64,000 nt of DNA from Candidatus Planktophila sp. (GCA_030649935.1 JAUSFN010000036.1:62001-126000); one strand, 5' to 3'; numbered from the stretch's first letter, positions 17,673-26,267 are shown. The notes: generated from the sequence alone by a model not told the origin. A program made the numbers and translations.

Positions 17673-18592
17673 GGTGTTACTTCCACTTGCAGAGTTCGCG
17701 TACGGGAAACAACTAAAACACAGCCGATAAGGATCAAAGCGATTCCGGGCAAAATCCCTAAGGGTGGACTCTGTCCTATCCACCACAATGCAAGAATTGA
17801 GCTAACTGGAACTTCAAAAAAAATTATTAGCGAAACTATTGCAGGTGATACACGTTTAAGTGCGGAATTAAACATTGTGTGCCCAAGAATTTGGGCACCA
17901 AGGATCAATCCGATAACAATCCACCATTCACGTGCAGTAAAATCAAAGAGCTCGACACCAGAAAAAATTGCCATAGGAAGTGCGCTCATTGCACAAACAA
18001 AGTAGCAAATTGTCGTGTAAGTCGTAGTCTCTAGAGTTCTTTGTGCTCTTGAGCCAGCGATCATGTATAAGGCGGCGAGGGCGGCTGATATCAATGCTGA
18101 CAAATCGCCAAGAAATGATTTAAAAGATATATTCAAATCCACTCCCGAAATCAGCAATACACCGGTAAAACTTACGAGCATTCCCAGCCAAGCCTTTGAT
18201 GGAATGTGGCCACCGCCCAGTTTCACAAAGAGTGCCGCAAATATTGGCTGCAATGCAACCAGTGCGGTTCCGGCTGCAACGGTTGTCCAGCGCATTGCTA
18301 GAAAAAATGCAACGAAGTGAAAGGCAAGAATAATTCCGGCAAAGATTGACCACTTAACACCATCACGATGAACTCTGTGACGCAGAGCGAATGGCAGTGT
18401 TAATAAGGCTCCCCCCAAATTTCTCCAAAAAATTAAGCTCACTATTGGCATAGCGCTCATGGCAATGAGAGGTCCAGACGTTCCAATTCCAATGATCCCA
18501 ACACCTAAACGAATCAAATCAGGTCTAGCCGGCACCGCTGTATGGCTATCGCGGATGTGTTCCATCTTTTGCAATTGTTCGCCCTCAGCCAT
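17669..18592 (-). CDS. EamA/DMT-superfamily transporter
   Basis: Membrane protein of 307 residues with about ten helices formed by two EamA repeats (first AMSAMPIVSLIFWRNLGGA, second from LGDLSALISAALAAL). Substrate unknown, typically metabolites or amino acids. It is transcribed divergently from the MgtE-like gene across a 22-base gap with overlapping -10 elements. Confidence 0.87.
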   Translation of the reverse strand: MAEGEQLQKMEHIRDSHTAVPARPDLIRLGVGIIGIGTSGPLIAMSAMPIVSLIFWRNLGGALLTLPFALRHRVHRDGVKWSIFAGIILAFHFVAFFLAMRWTTVAAGTALVALQPIFAALFVKLGGGHIPSKAWLGMLVSFTGVLLISGVDLNISFKSFLGDLSALISAALAALYMIAGSRAQRTLETTTYTTICYFVCAMSALPMAIFSGVELFDFTAREWWIVIGLILGAQILGHTMFNSALKRVSPAIVSLIIFFEVPVSSILALWWIGQSPPLGILPGIALILIGCVLVVSRTRTLQVEVTP

Positions 18593-18598
18593 GAGAGA

Positions 18599-18608
18599 AA
18601 GGTACCCT
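18599..18608. promoter_or_regulatory. Overlapping divergent -10 elements (DMT / MgtE-like)
   Basis: On the plus strand TACCCT (18603-18608) ends six bases before the ATG at 18615. On the minus strand TACCTT (18599-18604) ends six bases before the ATG at 18592. The two hexamers share a GGTACC core, so one polymerase would exclude the other. Confidence 0.55.
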
Positions 18609-18614
18609 TAAGCC

Positions 18615-19886
18615 ATGAGCAGCAATCTCTTAAAACGAGTATTTCTTGCCCGTCTTGCAGGCACCGCGGTTTTTGATCCAAACGGTGATCCAGTCGGAAA
18701 GGTCAGGGACGCAGTAGCGACGCTTCGAACCAATAATCTTCCTCCTCGAATCTTGGGTCTTGTAGTTGAAGTTCCATTGCGACGCCGTGTCTTTGTTCCG
18801 ATTACTCGAATCACTTCAATTGAAAGTGGAGCTGTAGTTATTACAGGGTTACTCAATATGCGCCGGTATGAAACCCGTCCTGGTGAAGTATTGGTGCTTG
18901 GAGACATGCTTGACCGTTCAATCACGCTTACAGAAACGAGTGAAGCGGTTCTTGTGGAAGATTTGGGAATGGAGCTAAACCAAACCGGTGACTGGCTAAT
19001 CACGCGAGTCCACATCATGCGTCCGGGACGTGGAATCCGCCGTAAAGGTGCTACCTCGACGGTGGCTTGGGATGAAGTCATCGGTTTTGCTTATCCGGAA
19101 CAAAACCAAGGAGTGGTTAATTTACTTTTAACTTTGGCAAATCTACGAGCCGCTGATTTGGCTACTGTTTTGCAAGACTTACCTGCCAAACGTCGTGTAG
19201 AAGTTGCAGGAGCCCTGGCAGATGATCGCTTAGCCGATGTATTAGAAGAGATGGATGAAGATGACCGTGTTTCACTCTTAGCCGAACTTGAAGGTGAGCG
19301 TGCGGCAGATGTTCTTGGCGAGATGGATCCAGATGATGCCGCAGATTTGCTTCGCGAAATTGGTCAAGAACGTGCAGAAGCCCTGCTAAAACTCATGGAA
19401 CCAGATGATGCAGAAGATGTTCTACGGCTAATGAACTATGAAGATTATTCAGCCGGTGGAATGATGACGACTGAACCAATTGTCATGAGCGCTGATTACT
19501 CAGTAGCCGATGCCCTCGCCTCAATTCGGCAACAAGAGATTTCACCTGCTTTAGCCTCACAAATTTTCATCGCCCGCCAACCTCTGGAAACGCCAACTGG
19601 CCGTTTCATCGGTTCGGTCCATTACCAACGTTTACTAAGAGAGCCACCTTCGACTTTGCTTGGATCTATTGTTGATACTCACTCTCGCGGTGTAAGGCCA
19701 GAGGCATCTCTGCATGAAGTTTCCTCACACCTGGCTAGCTATAACATGCTCTCATTGCCAGTTGTAGATGCCAACGATCGACTACTTGGCGCTATTACAG
19801 TCGATGACGTGCTCGATCATTTACTTCCTGAAAACTGGCGAAATGACCATCGAGAAAAGTCGCCAGTTGCCTATAAGGAGGTGTGA
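18615..19886 (+). CDS. PRC-barrel / MgtE-N / CBS protein
   Basis: Soluble protein of 423 residues. PRC-barrel-like segments lie in the first 170 residues (VFDPNGDPVGKVRDAV). Next is an MgtE N-terminal-like domain with repeated acidic helices (ALADDRLADVLEEM, GEMDPDDAADLL), then two CBS motifs. It lacks the membrane domain of MgtE, so it is a free regulatory module. In actinobacteria it lies beside DUF1003, Mrp and TatB, as here. It may sense magnesium or nucleotides. No membrane partner is adjacent except DUF1003. Confidence 0.88.
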   Translation: MSSNLLKRVFLARLAGTAVFDPNGDPVGKVRDAVATLRTNNLPPRILGLVVEVPLRRRVFVPITRITSIESGAVVITGLLNMRRYETRPGEVLVLGDMLDRSITLTETSEAVLVEDLGMELNQTGDWLITRVHIMRPGRGIRRKGATSTVAWDEVIGFAYPEQNQGVVNLLLTLANLRAADLATVLQDLPAKRRVEVAGALADDRLADVLEEMDEDDRVSLLAELEGERAADVLGEMDPDDAADLLREIGQERAEALLKLMEPDDAEDVLRLMNYEDYSAGGMMTTEPIVMSADYSVADALASIRQQEISPALASQIFIARQPLETPTGRFIGSVHYQRLLREPPSTLLGSIVDTHSRGVRPEASLHEVSSHLASYNMLSLPVVDANDRLLGAITVDDVLDHLLPENWRNDHREKSPVAYKEV

Positions 19887-19888
19887 AG

Positions 19889-20386
19889 ATGGCTCGAAAC
19901 TTCGGACTAGATACTCCGCGTGAAGCTCGACGTTCACTACGACCAAATTTTGATCCAGAGACCTTTGGACGCCTTTCTGAGCGCTTTGCCCGCTTTTTAG
20001 GCACGGCCCGTTTTTTGGTCTACATGACCATCTTTGTTTTTAGCTGGGTTGCTTGGAACTTCACTGCGCCTGAAGATTTACGCTTTGATGGGTATCCATT
20101 TATTTTTTTAACTTTGATTCTCTCTTTGCAAGCCTCATATGCCGCTCCTTTAATCCTGCTAGCGCAAAATAGGCAGGCTGATCGCGACAGAATCCAGCTC
20201 AATGAAGATCGAGCTCGTAATGATCGAAGTATTGCCGATGCCGAATATCTCACCCGTGAAATTGCTGCGCTAAGAATTTCATTAGGTGAGGTTGCAACAC
20301 GCGATTTTGTGCGAGGCGAACTCTCTGATTTAGGTAAAGAGTTGATTACAGAACTACGTAGCGATTCCCAATCGAACTCCGAGTAA
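19889..20386 (+). CDS. DUF1003 membrane protein
   Basis: Protein of 165 residues with two hydrophobic helices (LVYMTIFVFSWVAWNF, PFIFLTLILSLQASYAAPLI) and the conserved NRQADRDR stretch, followed by a helical cytoplasmic tail. The ATG at 19889 has AAGGAGG seven bases upstream. A GTG at 19883 is too close to that site. The 3' end overlaps the convergent mrp gene by 33 bases. Function unknown. Confidence 0.87.
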   Translation: MARNFGLDTPREARRSLRPNFDPETFGRLSERFARFLGTARFLVYMTIFVFSWVAWNFTAPEDLRFDGYPFIFLTLILSLQASYAAPLILLAQNRQADRDRIQLNEDRARNDRSIADAEYLTREIAALRISLGEVATRDFVRGELSDLGKELITELRSDSQSNSE

Positions 20387-21475
20387 AGATTTCCTTCGCT
20401 TGATTAATTTTTCAGCGATCTCACACAGTACTAATGCGCTGGCAGAGTTCGGATCAGAAATGACTACAGGCACACCTGCATCACCGCCTAAACGAAGATC
20501 GACACTAAATGGAATCTTTCCGAGAAGTGCGACCTCACTGCCAATTAATTGAGATAAACGCTGTGCGGTTTCTTCTCCGCCGCCAGTTCCAAAGAGCGAA
20601 ATTAATGCACCAGTTGCTGGATCAACATAGTCAGACATGTTCTCCACTACTCCAACCACGTGTTGATGAATCTGATGGGCGATTCTTCCGGCACGTTCTG
20701 CAACTTCAGCTGCTGCAACTTGAGGAGTGGTAACTACTAATATCTCTGAGGTTGGAATTAACTGACCTAGCGAGATAGGCAAATCACCTGTTCCAGGTGG
20801 GAGATCAATAAGCAAAAGATCTAAATCGCCCCAATATGCATCCGAGAGAAGTTGCTCTAAAACTCTGTGCAAAAGCGGTCCTCTATATGCGACGGCATCA
20901 CTGCGTTCAGGCTTAAACATCTCCATGGAAACGCACTTCACCCCGAAAGATTCAAGTGGAATGAACATCTGGTCAATCGCAGTTGGGCGTTGACCCATCA
21001 ACCCCATTAATCTGGGAATCGAGTGGCCATACACGTCGGCATCTAAGATTCCAACACGCAATCCTTTCATGGCCGAGGCGACGGCTAGATTAACGGTCAC
21101 CGAGGATTTTCCAACGCCTCCTTTTCCCGAAGCGATACCGATTACTCGTGTTAACGAATCTGGTTGCGCAAATGGAATAAATTTTTCGCGTCCATTGCGC
21201 ATGATTTTCTTTACGTTATCACGTTGGGCTTGTGACATGACTCCAAACGTCAAATGTACGCTCTTAACTCCATCAATATTAGCAACTGCACTTGTTATAT
21301 CTGTACGCAATCTGTCCTGCATAGGGCAGCCCGAAATTGTCAATAAAATCGAAACCGAAACATTCCCATCTAACTCATTAACGTCCTCGACCATTCCAAG
21401 ATCGGTTATAGACCTATGAAGTTCTGGATCTTGTACAACCATTAACGCTTCTGCAATCTGATCTAATAGGTTCAT
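20354..21475 (-). CDS. Mrp/ApbC iron-sulfur carrier ATPase
   Basis: Protein of 373 residues. The N-terminal MIP18-like domain (1-100) has LLTISGCPMQDRL. The P-loop ATPase is SGKGGVGKSSVTVNLA, with ILDADVYGHSIPRL and LLIDLPPGTGD. The CxxC pair seen in many Mrp proteins is not present in the C-terminal region (VENMSDYVDPATG), so cluster binding may differ. It probably transfers Fe-S clusters to targets such as NarH, WhiB or ferredoxin. The ATG at 21475 follows the tatB coding region with a four-base overlap. Confidence 0.9.
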   Translation of the reverse strand: MNLLDQIAEALMVVQDPELHRSITDLGMVEDVNELDGNVSVSILLTISGCPMQDRLRTDITSAVANIDGVKSVHLTFGVMSQAQRDNVKKIMRNGREKFIPFAQPDSLTRVIGIASGKGGVGKSSVTVNLAVASAMKGLRVGILDADVYGHSIPRLMGLMGQRPTAIDQMFIPLESFGVKCVSMEMFKPERSDAVAYRGPLLHRVLEQLLSDAYWGDLDLLLIDLPPGTGDLPISLGQLIPTSEILVVTTPQVAAAEVAERAGRIAHQIHQHVVGVVENMSDYVDPATGALISLFGTGGGEETAQRLSQLIGSEVALLGKIPFSVDLRLGGDAGVPVVISDPNSASALVLCEIAEKLIKRRKSLLGVRLGIAT

Positions 21476-21777
21476 ATAAGATCTGGATCTATTCGCGCCT
21501 CAGGACGTTTAGTCTTAGCCACTGGCTTTTCATCCATGAGATCAGCCAGCTGTTTTTTAACAAAAGTTTTTGGGTGTAAGTCTTTCGGTTGCAAATTTTC
21601 AAACCCAGGTCCTAAATTCTCTTTAAGTTCTGCTGTTGCTACCTGCGAAAGATTACGAAGTTTCTTGAGCATATTAGCCGCTTCGACTGCAACTTTTGGC
21701 AGCCGTTCCGGGCCAACTAATATCATCGCCAAAATTGCAAGACCCATGAGTTCTCCAGCACCAATATCAAAGAACAT
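21472..21777 (-). CDS. tatB: Twin-arginine translocase subunit TatB
   Basis: Protein of 101 residues. The N-terminal membrane helix MFFDIGAGELMGLAILAMIL is followed by the VGPERLPKVA hinge and an amphipathic helix. Most family members are longer, but the N-terminus is typical. It recognises folded Tat substrates with TatC. The htrA-tatB-mrp order is conserved in actinobacteria. Confidence 0.9.
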   Translation of the reverse strand: MFFDIGAGELMGLAILAMILVGPERLPKVAVEAANMLKKLRNLSQVATAELKENLGPGFENLQPKDLHPKTFVKKQLADLMDEKPVAKTKRPEARIDPDLI

Positions 21778-21783
21778 GCCTGT

Positions 21784-21789
21784 AGCCTA
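21784..21789 (-). promoter_or_regulatory. Leaderless-type -10 of tatB
   Basis: TAGGCT on the minus strand ends six bases before the tatB ATG. It lies in the 27-base gap after htrA, so tatB-mrp can be transcribed separately from htrA. Confidence 0.55.
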
Positions 21790-21804
21790 TCTAAGAATTA
21801 GCCT

Positions 21805-22926
21805 CTAGCTTGCGGCAGCTATTAAGGTCAGAGTGGCAGAAAACTCTTTTCCACCACGAATATAGGTGAGCGTAATCTTGTCTCCAACCTTTTTTGCACG
21901 CACGGCAACGATTAACTCTTCGGCAGTAGTTATCTCTCGGTTTTCAAATGCAATAACGATATCTCCAGGCTTCAAACCAGCCAATTCTGCAGGTCCACCA
22001 GCCAATAAACCTGATTTTGAATTAGCAATGAGAGCACCTAAACCAGAGAAATTCATATCAAGTGAAACACCAAGCACGGGGTACGTAGCTTTGCCAGTTT
22101 TTATCAGTTGGTCGGCAGTTGTTCGTGCTTGATTTATTGGTATCGCAAAACCCAATCCAATTGAGCCAGTTTGAGAGGTTGAACCTAAAGATGCAATCGC
22201 CGAGTTAACTCCAATAACCGCACCAGTTGAATCAACAAGTGGACCACCTGAGTTACCAGGGTTAATTGCTGCATCAGTTTGAAGTGCATTTATAAATGAG
22301 TTTTCTTCGGCCGAGCCACCGGCAGTGACTGGTCGATCTTTAGCGCTAATAATTCCAAGAGTTACTGTTCCTGATAAGCCAAGTGGTGAACCAATGGCGA
22401 TGACCGCGTCTCCTACTGCAACTTTGTCACTATCACCGAATTGTAGAGCAGGAAAGTTGGAACCTGTAATTTTTAAGACCGCCAAATCATAAGATGCATC
22501 TCGGCCCACCACTTTTGCATTGTAAACATCACCATTATTTAGCGTTACTCGCAGAGACCCACCTGATTCAGCCACGGAGGCAATGACGTGATTATTGGTT
22601 AAAATATAACCGGAGCTATCAATGACAAACCCTGAACCAGTTCCACCTCCACTACTCGATCGAGTTGTAATTGAAACAACTGACGGAAGCACTCGTGCTG
22701 CAATTCCAGCAACTGAATCAGGTGCGCGCTCGATAGTGCTAGTAGATGAAACAATATTCGCATTACGAAAAAAAACTCCTCCCGAAGAATTGACTCCTAA
22801 AAACCCCCCAACGCTTCCCGCAAGTAAAGCAATGAGGAGGGTATTACCACGTGAACTCTTTTTAGAGGTCCGAACCTCCCACCAGGGGGAATCGAATTCG
22901 CTCGTTTTTTTACGGGGAAAGATCAT
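21805..22926 (-). CDS. HtrA-type membrane serine protease
   Basis: Protein of 373 residues: a short basic cytoplasmic head, one membrane helix (about 29-45), a trypsin-like domain and one PDZ domain from about 275. The catalytic triad is H113 (TNNHV), D147 (YDLAV) and S226 (GNSGGPL). Members of this family degrade or refold misfolded exported proteins. Its neighbours tatB and mrp match the mycobacterial htrA locus, but the sigE and rseA genes that precede htrA there are missing. Confidence 0.92.
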   Translation of the reverse strand: MIFPRKKTSEFDSPWWEVRTSKKSSRGNTLLIALLAGSVGGFLGVNSSGGVFFRNANIVSSTSTIERAPDSVAGIAARVLPSVVSITTRSSSGGGTGSGFVIDSSGYILTNNHVIASVAESGGSLRVTLNNGDVYNAKVVGRDASYDLAVLKITGSNFPALQFGDSDKVAVGDAVIAIGSPLGLSGTVTLGIISAKDRPVTAGGSAEENSFINALQTDAAINPGNSGGPLVDSTGAVIGVNSAIASLGSTSQTGSIGLGFAIPINQARTTADQLIKTGKATYPVLGVSLDMNFSGLGALIANSKSGLLAGGPAELAGLKPGDIVIAFENREITTAEELIVAVRAKKVGDKITLTYIRGGKEFSATLTLIAAAS

Positions 22927-22938
22927 GTGTTTATTCTG

Positions 22939-23583
22939 CTACAACTTAGTGGCAACTAACAAACCATCTCCAATGGGAATTAAGGTGCTCACCCAATGCT
23001 CTGTGTCATTTTTAATGATTTTCCCAGCATCGCGAAGAGAAACCGTCTTTGGATCACGTTGAGCTGGATCGCAGACCTTTGAACCACCAAAGAAATTATC
23101 AATTACGAGCGCACCACCGCTTCGCAAAATACGGTGAGATTCAGAGATAACGAAGGCTAAATCCTCTGGATTGTGTCGCAGAACAACGAGATCATATGCA
23201 CGATCAGTGAGCTTTGAAATGACATCAAGTACTGGATTAGTTATAAGTCGAACTCTTGTCTGTGCGATTTCAGCATCGCTAAAAGCTATCCTAGCGATTC
23301 GAGTGTGTTCCATCTCATCATCAATTGATGTCAATGTTCCGCTGATTCTCATCCCGTCAAGTAACCATAAACTTCCAACGCCTGATCCAGTTCCCACTTC
23401 AACAATTGATTGCGCAGATAATGTACATGCAAGATGGCGAAGGTATGCGCCGGCACCTGGCGTTACATCAACTGCTCCGAGCTCAAGACCTCTCGCACGG
23501 GCTTGAGATTTAAAGTGATCTTCGGAAATAAAGTTTTCAGCGTAAGAGTGAGGATCTACTTTCACTAAAGGCTCATAATCCAC
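22939..23583 (-). CDS. Class I O-methyltransferase
   Basis: Protein of 214 residues with the SAM loop VEVGTGSGVGSLWLL, an acidic residue at the end of the next strand (TSIDDE), and ALVIDNFFGG. It resembles the caffeoyl-CoA-type O-methyltransferase encoded beside sigE in mycobacteria (Rv1220c). Substrate unknown. The start overlaps the pepA 3' end by 19 bases, so the two are likely coupled. Confidence 0.88.
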   Translation of the reverse strand: MDYEPLVKVDPHSYAENFISEDHFKSQARARGLELGAVDVTPGAGAYLRHLACTLSAQSIVEVGTGSGVGSLWLLDGMRISGTLTSIDDEMEHTRIARIAFSDAEIAQTRVRLITNPVLDVISKLTDRAYDLVVLRHNPEDLAFVISESHRILRSGGALVIDNFFGGSKVCDPAQRDPKTVSLRDAGKIIKNDTEHWVSTLIPIGDGLLVATKL

Positions 23584-25052
23584 GTTGTCAGTAAGCGAAC
23601 ACCGAAACCTGTACCGCCCTTTGGATTTTCACCTGCATCAACTTCACTGCGCCCGGGACCTGCAATATCTAGATGCAACCAGCGACGAGTTCCTACAAAG
23701 TGCTCTAGAAACAGTGCTGCAGTCACTGAGCCAGCTGAGTAGTCCGCCTTATTTGCCGCATGATTAAAATCTGCGATATCACTTCTCAATGAGTCTTGAT
23801 AGTCATCGATGAGCGGCATTCTCCAAACACGATCACCTGAATCTGAACCAGCTTTAACAAAGGATGACGCAAGTAGATCATCGCGTGTATACATTGCAGC
23901 AAAAGTTCTACCAAGTCCAAGAGTTGCAGCTCCTGTAAGAGTTGCAATATCAACTAAATAATCTGGATTTAAATTGATATCTGCATAAGCCAGTCCATCA
24001 GCAAGAACAAGTCGACCTTCGGCATCCGTATTAATTACCTCAACAGTTGTTCCGCCGTAATGCTCAATAACGTCACTGGGTCTTTGGGCCGTAGCAGAGA
24101 TGGCGTTTTCGGCACACATCATTAGCGCGGTGACGTGAACATCAGGCTGTAAATCTTCAAGAGCTGTAAGCGTCGCAAGAATTGCCGCGGCTCCTGCCAT
24201 ATCTGACTTCATTGGAATCATTAATTCGTAAGTGCGTTTTAGCGAAACACCGCCGGTATCAAAAGTAATCCCCTTACCAACGAGAACAACATGAGGAAGT
24301 GGTTTTTTTGCTTTCTTTTTACTCTTTGGCATATAAGTGGTTTCTATGAAGCGCGGCCCTGGCACTGGTGATGAATTACCAACTGCACGTAATCCACCGA
24401 ACTCCTTTAGCTCTTTACCGGCTAAGACTTTGGTTTTTAATCCGTTGGATTGTGCAAATTCTTGCGCCTTTGTAGCCATCCACTCAGGAGTTTTAATATT
24501 AGAAGGCGTATGAACCAGATCGCGAGCACGCGTAATCGCCTTCGCAAAAGCATTAGCAGCATTTATTGTCTCCTCATCATCTGTGGCTACGAGAAATGTT
24601 GGAACATCAGCGGGCTTTTCGCTCTTTAAACTCCACAAGTAGGCGGCCATGGTAAGCGAAATAGCATGTGCTTGGATATCGACTTCATTTAAAGCACATG
24701 CCGAATAAACGGTGATTTTCTTCCCACGAACTTTTCGAGCGATTGCAGTTGCGCACGTTCTCAATGAATCTGTTGAGCCGTCACCTGCAGAAGTCAAGAA
24801 GATGCGCTCAGTATGTGAGTTGGCTGCACTAACAGGGATCTCAAATATCTCGCCTGCTTTACCCGTTGGTGAAAAAAATGAAAGCTCGTCTTCTAAATTT
24901 ATTGCGAAATGCTTTTCAATATCTTGAATCAAATTCGCTGGAGCTTTAAACGAAATTACCCCTTCGCTTTCATTTACATATGCCAGAGCTATCGCCTGTG
25001 CAGACATAGCCGCAGATAACTCTGTTGGTGCGCTGGTGAGTATCGAAGACAT
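23565..25052 (-). CDS. pepA: Leucyl aminopeptidase (M17)
   Basis: Di-metal aminopeptidase of 495 residues. The C-terminal catalytic domain has VGKGITFDTGGVSLK, KSDMAGAA and NTDAEGRLVLADGLAYA, which hold the metal ligands and catalytic lysine and arginine. The protein removes N-terminal residues in peptide turnover. It starts a transcript with a leaderless-type promoter and is followed by the overlapping methyltransferase gene. Confidence 0.94.
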   Translation of the reverse strand: MSSILTSAPTELSAAMSAQAIALAYVNESEGVISFKAPANLIQDIEKHFAINLEDELSFFSPTGKAGEIFEIPVSAANSHTERIFLTSAGDGSTDSLRTCATAIARKVRGKKITVYSACALNEVDIQAHAISLTMAAYLWSLKSEKPADVPTFLVATDDEETINAANAFAKAITRARDLVHTPSNIKTPEWMATKAQEFAQSNGLKTKVLAGKELKEFGGLRAVGNSSPVPGPRFIETTYMPKSKKKAKKPLPHVVLVGKGITFDTGGVSLKRTYELMIPMKSDMAGAAAILATLTALEDLQPDVHVTALMMCAENAISATAQRPSDVIEHYGGTTVEVINTDAEGRLVLADGLAYADINLNPDYLVDIATLTGAATLGLGRTFAAMYTRDDLLASSFVKAGSDSGDRVWRMPLIDDYQDSLRSDIADFNHAANKADYSAGSVTAALFLEHFVGTRRWLHLDIAGPGRSEVDAGENPKGGTGFGVRLLTTWIMSL

Positions 25053-25059
25053 GCGCTAA

Positions 25060-25065
25060 AGGCTA
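25060..25065 (-). promoter_or_regulatory. Leaderless-type -10 of pepA
   Basis: TAGCCT on the minus strand ends seven bases before the pepA ATG, and no ribosome-binding site is present in the 28-base gap to the DUF3117 gene. Confidence 0.55.
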
Positions 25066-25080
25066 TCGCCTGCGACGCCT

Positions 25081-25260
25081 TTACTTCTTGACTAAAGAGA
25101 CCGCGGCATGAAGTGCGGCGCTCAAATTATTAGCCTCTTCAGAGTTAAGCTCAACGACCAATCGGCCGCCACCTTCGAGGGGTATACGCATGACAAGAGA
25201 GCGGGCCTCTTTGGTAACCTCCATTGGACCATCACCTGTACGGGGTTTCATGGCTGCCAT
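25081..25260 (-). CDS. DUF3117 family protein
   Basis: Protein of 59 residues, MAAMKPRTGDGPMEVTKEAR followed by a short beta-rich part and a helix, near identical in build to the actinobacterial DUF3117 family. The ATG at 25260 has AAGAGGAG seven bases upstream, which decides this start over an upstream codon at 25317. Function unknown. It is one of the few short monocistronic-looking genes here with a strong ribosome-binding site. Confidence 0.85.
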   Translation of the reverse strand: MAAMKPRTGDGPMEVTKEARSLVMRIPLEGGGRLVVELNSEEANNLSAALHAAVSLVKK

Positions 25261-25364
25261 GTGGAGACTCCTCTTAAAGATTGGTGGTGGAAGTTCAAGA
25301 GGAGAAGTATCTCGCACATGGTGGGTTAGTGGGAAATCGCCCGAACTACTCGTTGCATCTGCCG

Positions 25365-25556
25365 CTAGAAGCCCATAAATTCGCTTAAATGTGCCTTCCC
25401 AGCGGCAATTACCGCATCTACAGCCCGTACGGGTACAACTAAGAGCTCAGCGATTTCAATCGCTGACATGGAGCGCAGATAATGCATAGTCAGAATACAA
25501 CGCTCCTCTTCCGATAGGGATGCGAGCAACTCTGCCAAAGTGGTGGGCTCGCTCAT
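25365..25556 (-). CDS. Free sigma-70 region 4-like protein
   Basis: Protein of 63 residues: a helix-turn-helix with LSEEERCILTMHYLRSMS then AIEIAELLVVPVRAVDAVIA, as in region 4 of ECF sigma factors. No region 2 is encoded upstream. The gene has its own leaderless-type promoter, so it looks maintained. In mycobacteria an ECF sigma gene (sigE) lies beside the methyltransferase/htrA cluster, so this could be a reduced descendant, though that is a guess. It could act as a small DNA-binding or polymerase-binding regulator. Confidence 0.6.
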   Translation of the reverse strand: MSEPTTLAELLASLSEEERCILTMHYLRSMSAIEIAELLVVPVRAVDAVIAAGKAHLSEFMGF

Positions 25557-25563
25557 GGGGATA

Positions 25564-25569
25564 AGGCTA
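25564..25569 (-). promoter_or_regulatory. Leaderless-type -10 of the sigma-4-like gene
   Basis: TAGCCT on the minus strand ends seven bases before the ATG at 25556, and the gap has no Shine-Dalgarno. Confidence 0.55.
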
Positions 25570-25628
25570 CTGGTCGGTTGTTACGAGTTGGCCGCTTAGG
25601 AATAGGAGGAAATGGAGGAATTAGCAGA

Positions 25629-25715
25629 ATGTTCTCGCAAAACGCTCAAGTGAAGTCCGCACATGGCGGAACCCACGAAGTTACTTCCATTGTGTCTAAT
25701 GAGAGAAATTGCTAG
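25629..25715 (+). CDS. Possible 28-residue peptide
   Basis: A plus-strand ORF (MFSQNAQVKSAHGGTHEVTS..., 28 residues) lies in the 170-base gap between two minus-strand genes. GGAGG is ten bases before its ATG, and AGGAGG lies a little further upstream. No family is recognised and no clear promoter is seen. The gap is large for this compact window, which is the main reason to list it. It may be non-coding. Confidence 0.2.
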   Translation: MFSQNAQVKSAHGGTHEVTSIVSNERNC

Positions 25716-25726
25716 GTAGTTACTTC

Positions 25727-26260
25727 TCATTGTTTGCACCCTTCCAAGGCCTCGTCGACAGTATTGGCCCACGTTATTAATTCACGCATACCTGGCTTGA
25801 TAAAACTCTCTTCCTCAAGATGCAGAATTAACTCATGTAAAGGTCCATAAATTCCAAATGGATCAAGAATGACAATTGGTTTATTATGAAATTTTAAATA
25901 GCGGCCGACCCATATTTCAAAGAACTCCTCAAGTGTGCCTGCTCCCCCCGGAAGCGTAATAAAGGCATCAGAAATATCTGTAATCATCGCCTTACGCTCA
26001 CCCATCGTAGTGACAATGTGTAATTCATCATTCTCGTGATCGGCAAACTCAATATCAACTAATGCCTGCGGAATTACGCCGATGGTACGACCATGCACTG
26101 CGCGCGCACCCCGAGAAACTGCACCCATCATTGAAATATGGCCGCCTCCAGTAACTAGCTCCCACGATAAAGAGCCGATGCCTTCTCCTAGTTGGTAGGC
26201 CAAATCTATATATTTTGGATCGATGCTCTGAGATGAGGAACAAAAGACTGCGATACGCAT
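25727..26260 (-). CDS. LOG-family Rossmann protein (TIGR00730)
   Basis: Protein of 177 residues starting MRIAVFCSSSQSIDPKY. It has VTGGGHISMMGAVSRGA and the PGGAGTLEEFFEIW motif that defines LOG/lysine-decarboxylase-like enzymes, which cleave nucleoside monophosphates such as AMP or cytokinin nucleotides to base and ribose-5-phosphate. The ATG at 26260 is chosen over an upstream codon at 26335, which would run into the divergent dapD gene. Pairing with dapD is common in actinobacteria. Confidence 0.9.
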   Translation of the reverse strand: MRIAVFCSSSQSIDPKYIDLAYQLGEGIGSLSWELVTGGGHISMMGAVSRGARAVHGRTIGVIPQALVDIEFADHENDELHIVTTMGERKAMITDISDAFITLPGGAGTLEEFFEIWVGRYLKFHNKPIVILDPFGIYGPLHELILHLEEESFIKPGMRELITWANTVDEALEGCKQ

Positions 26261-26267
26261 ATGAGAA

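Noticed and set aside
18608-19081. A 157-codon minus-strand open frame
   Set aside because: It lies antisense to the MgtE-like gene and is rich in R, S and T without any motif. The plus frame is well supported.
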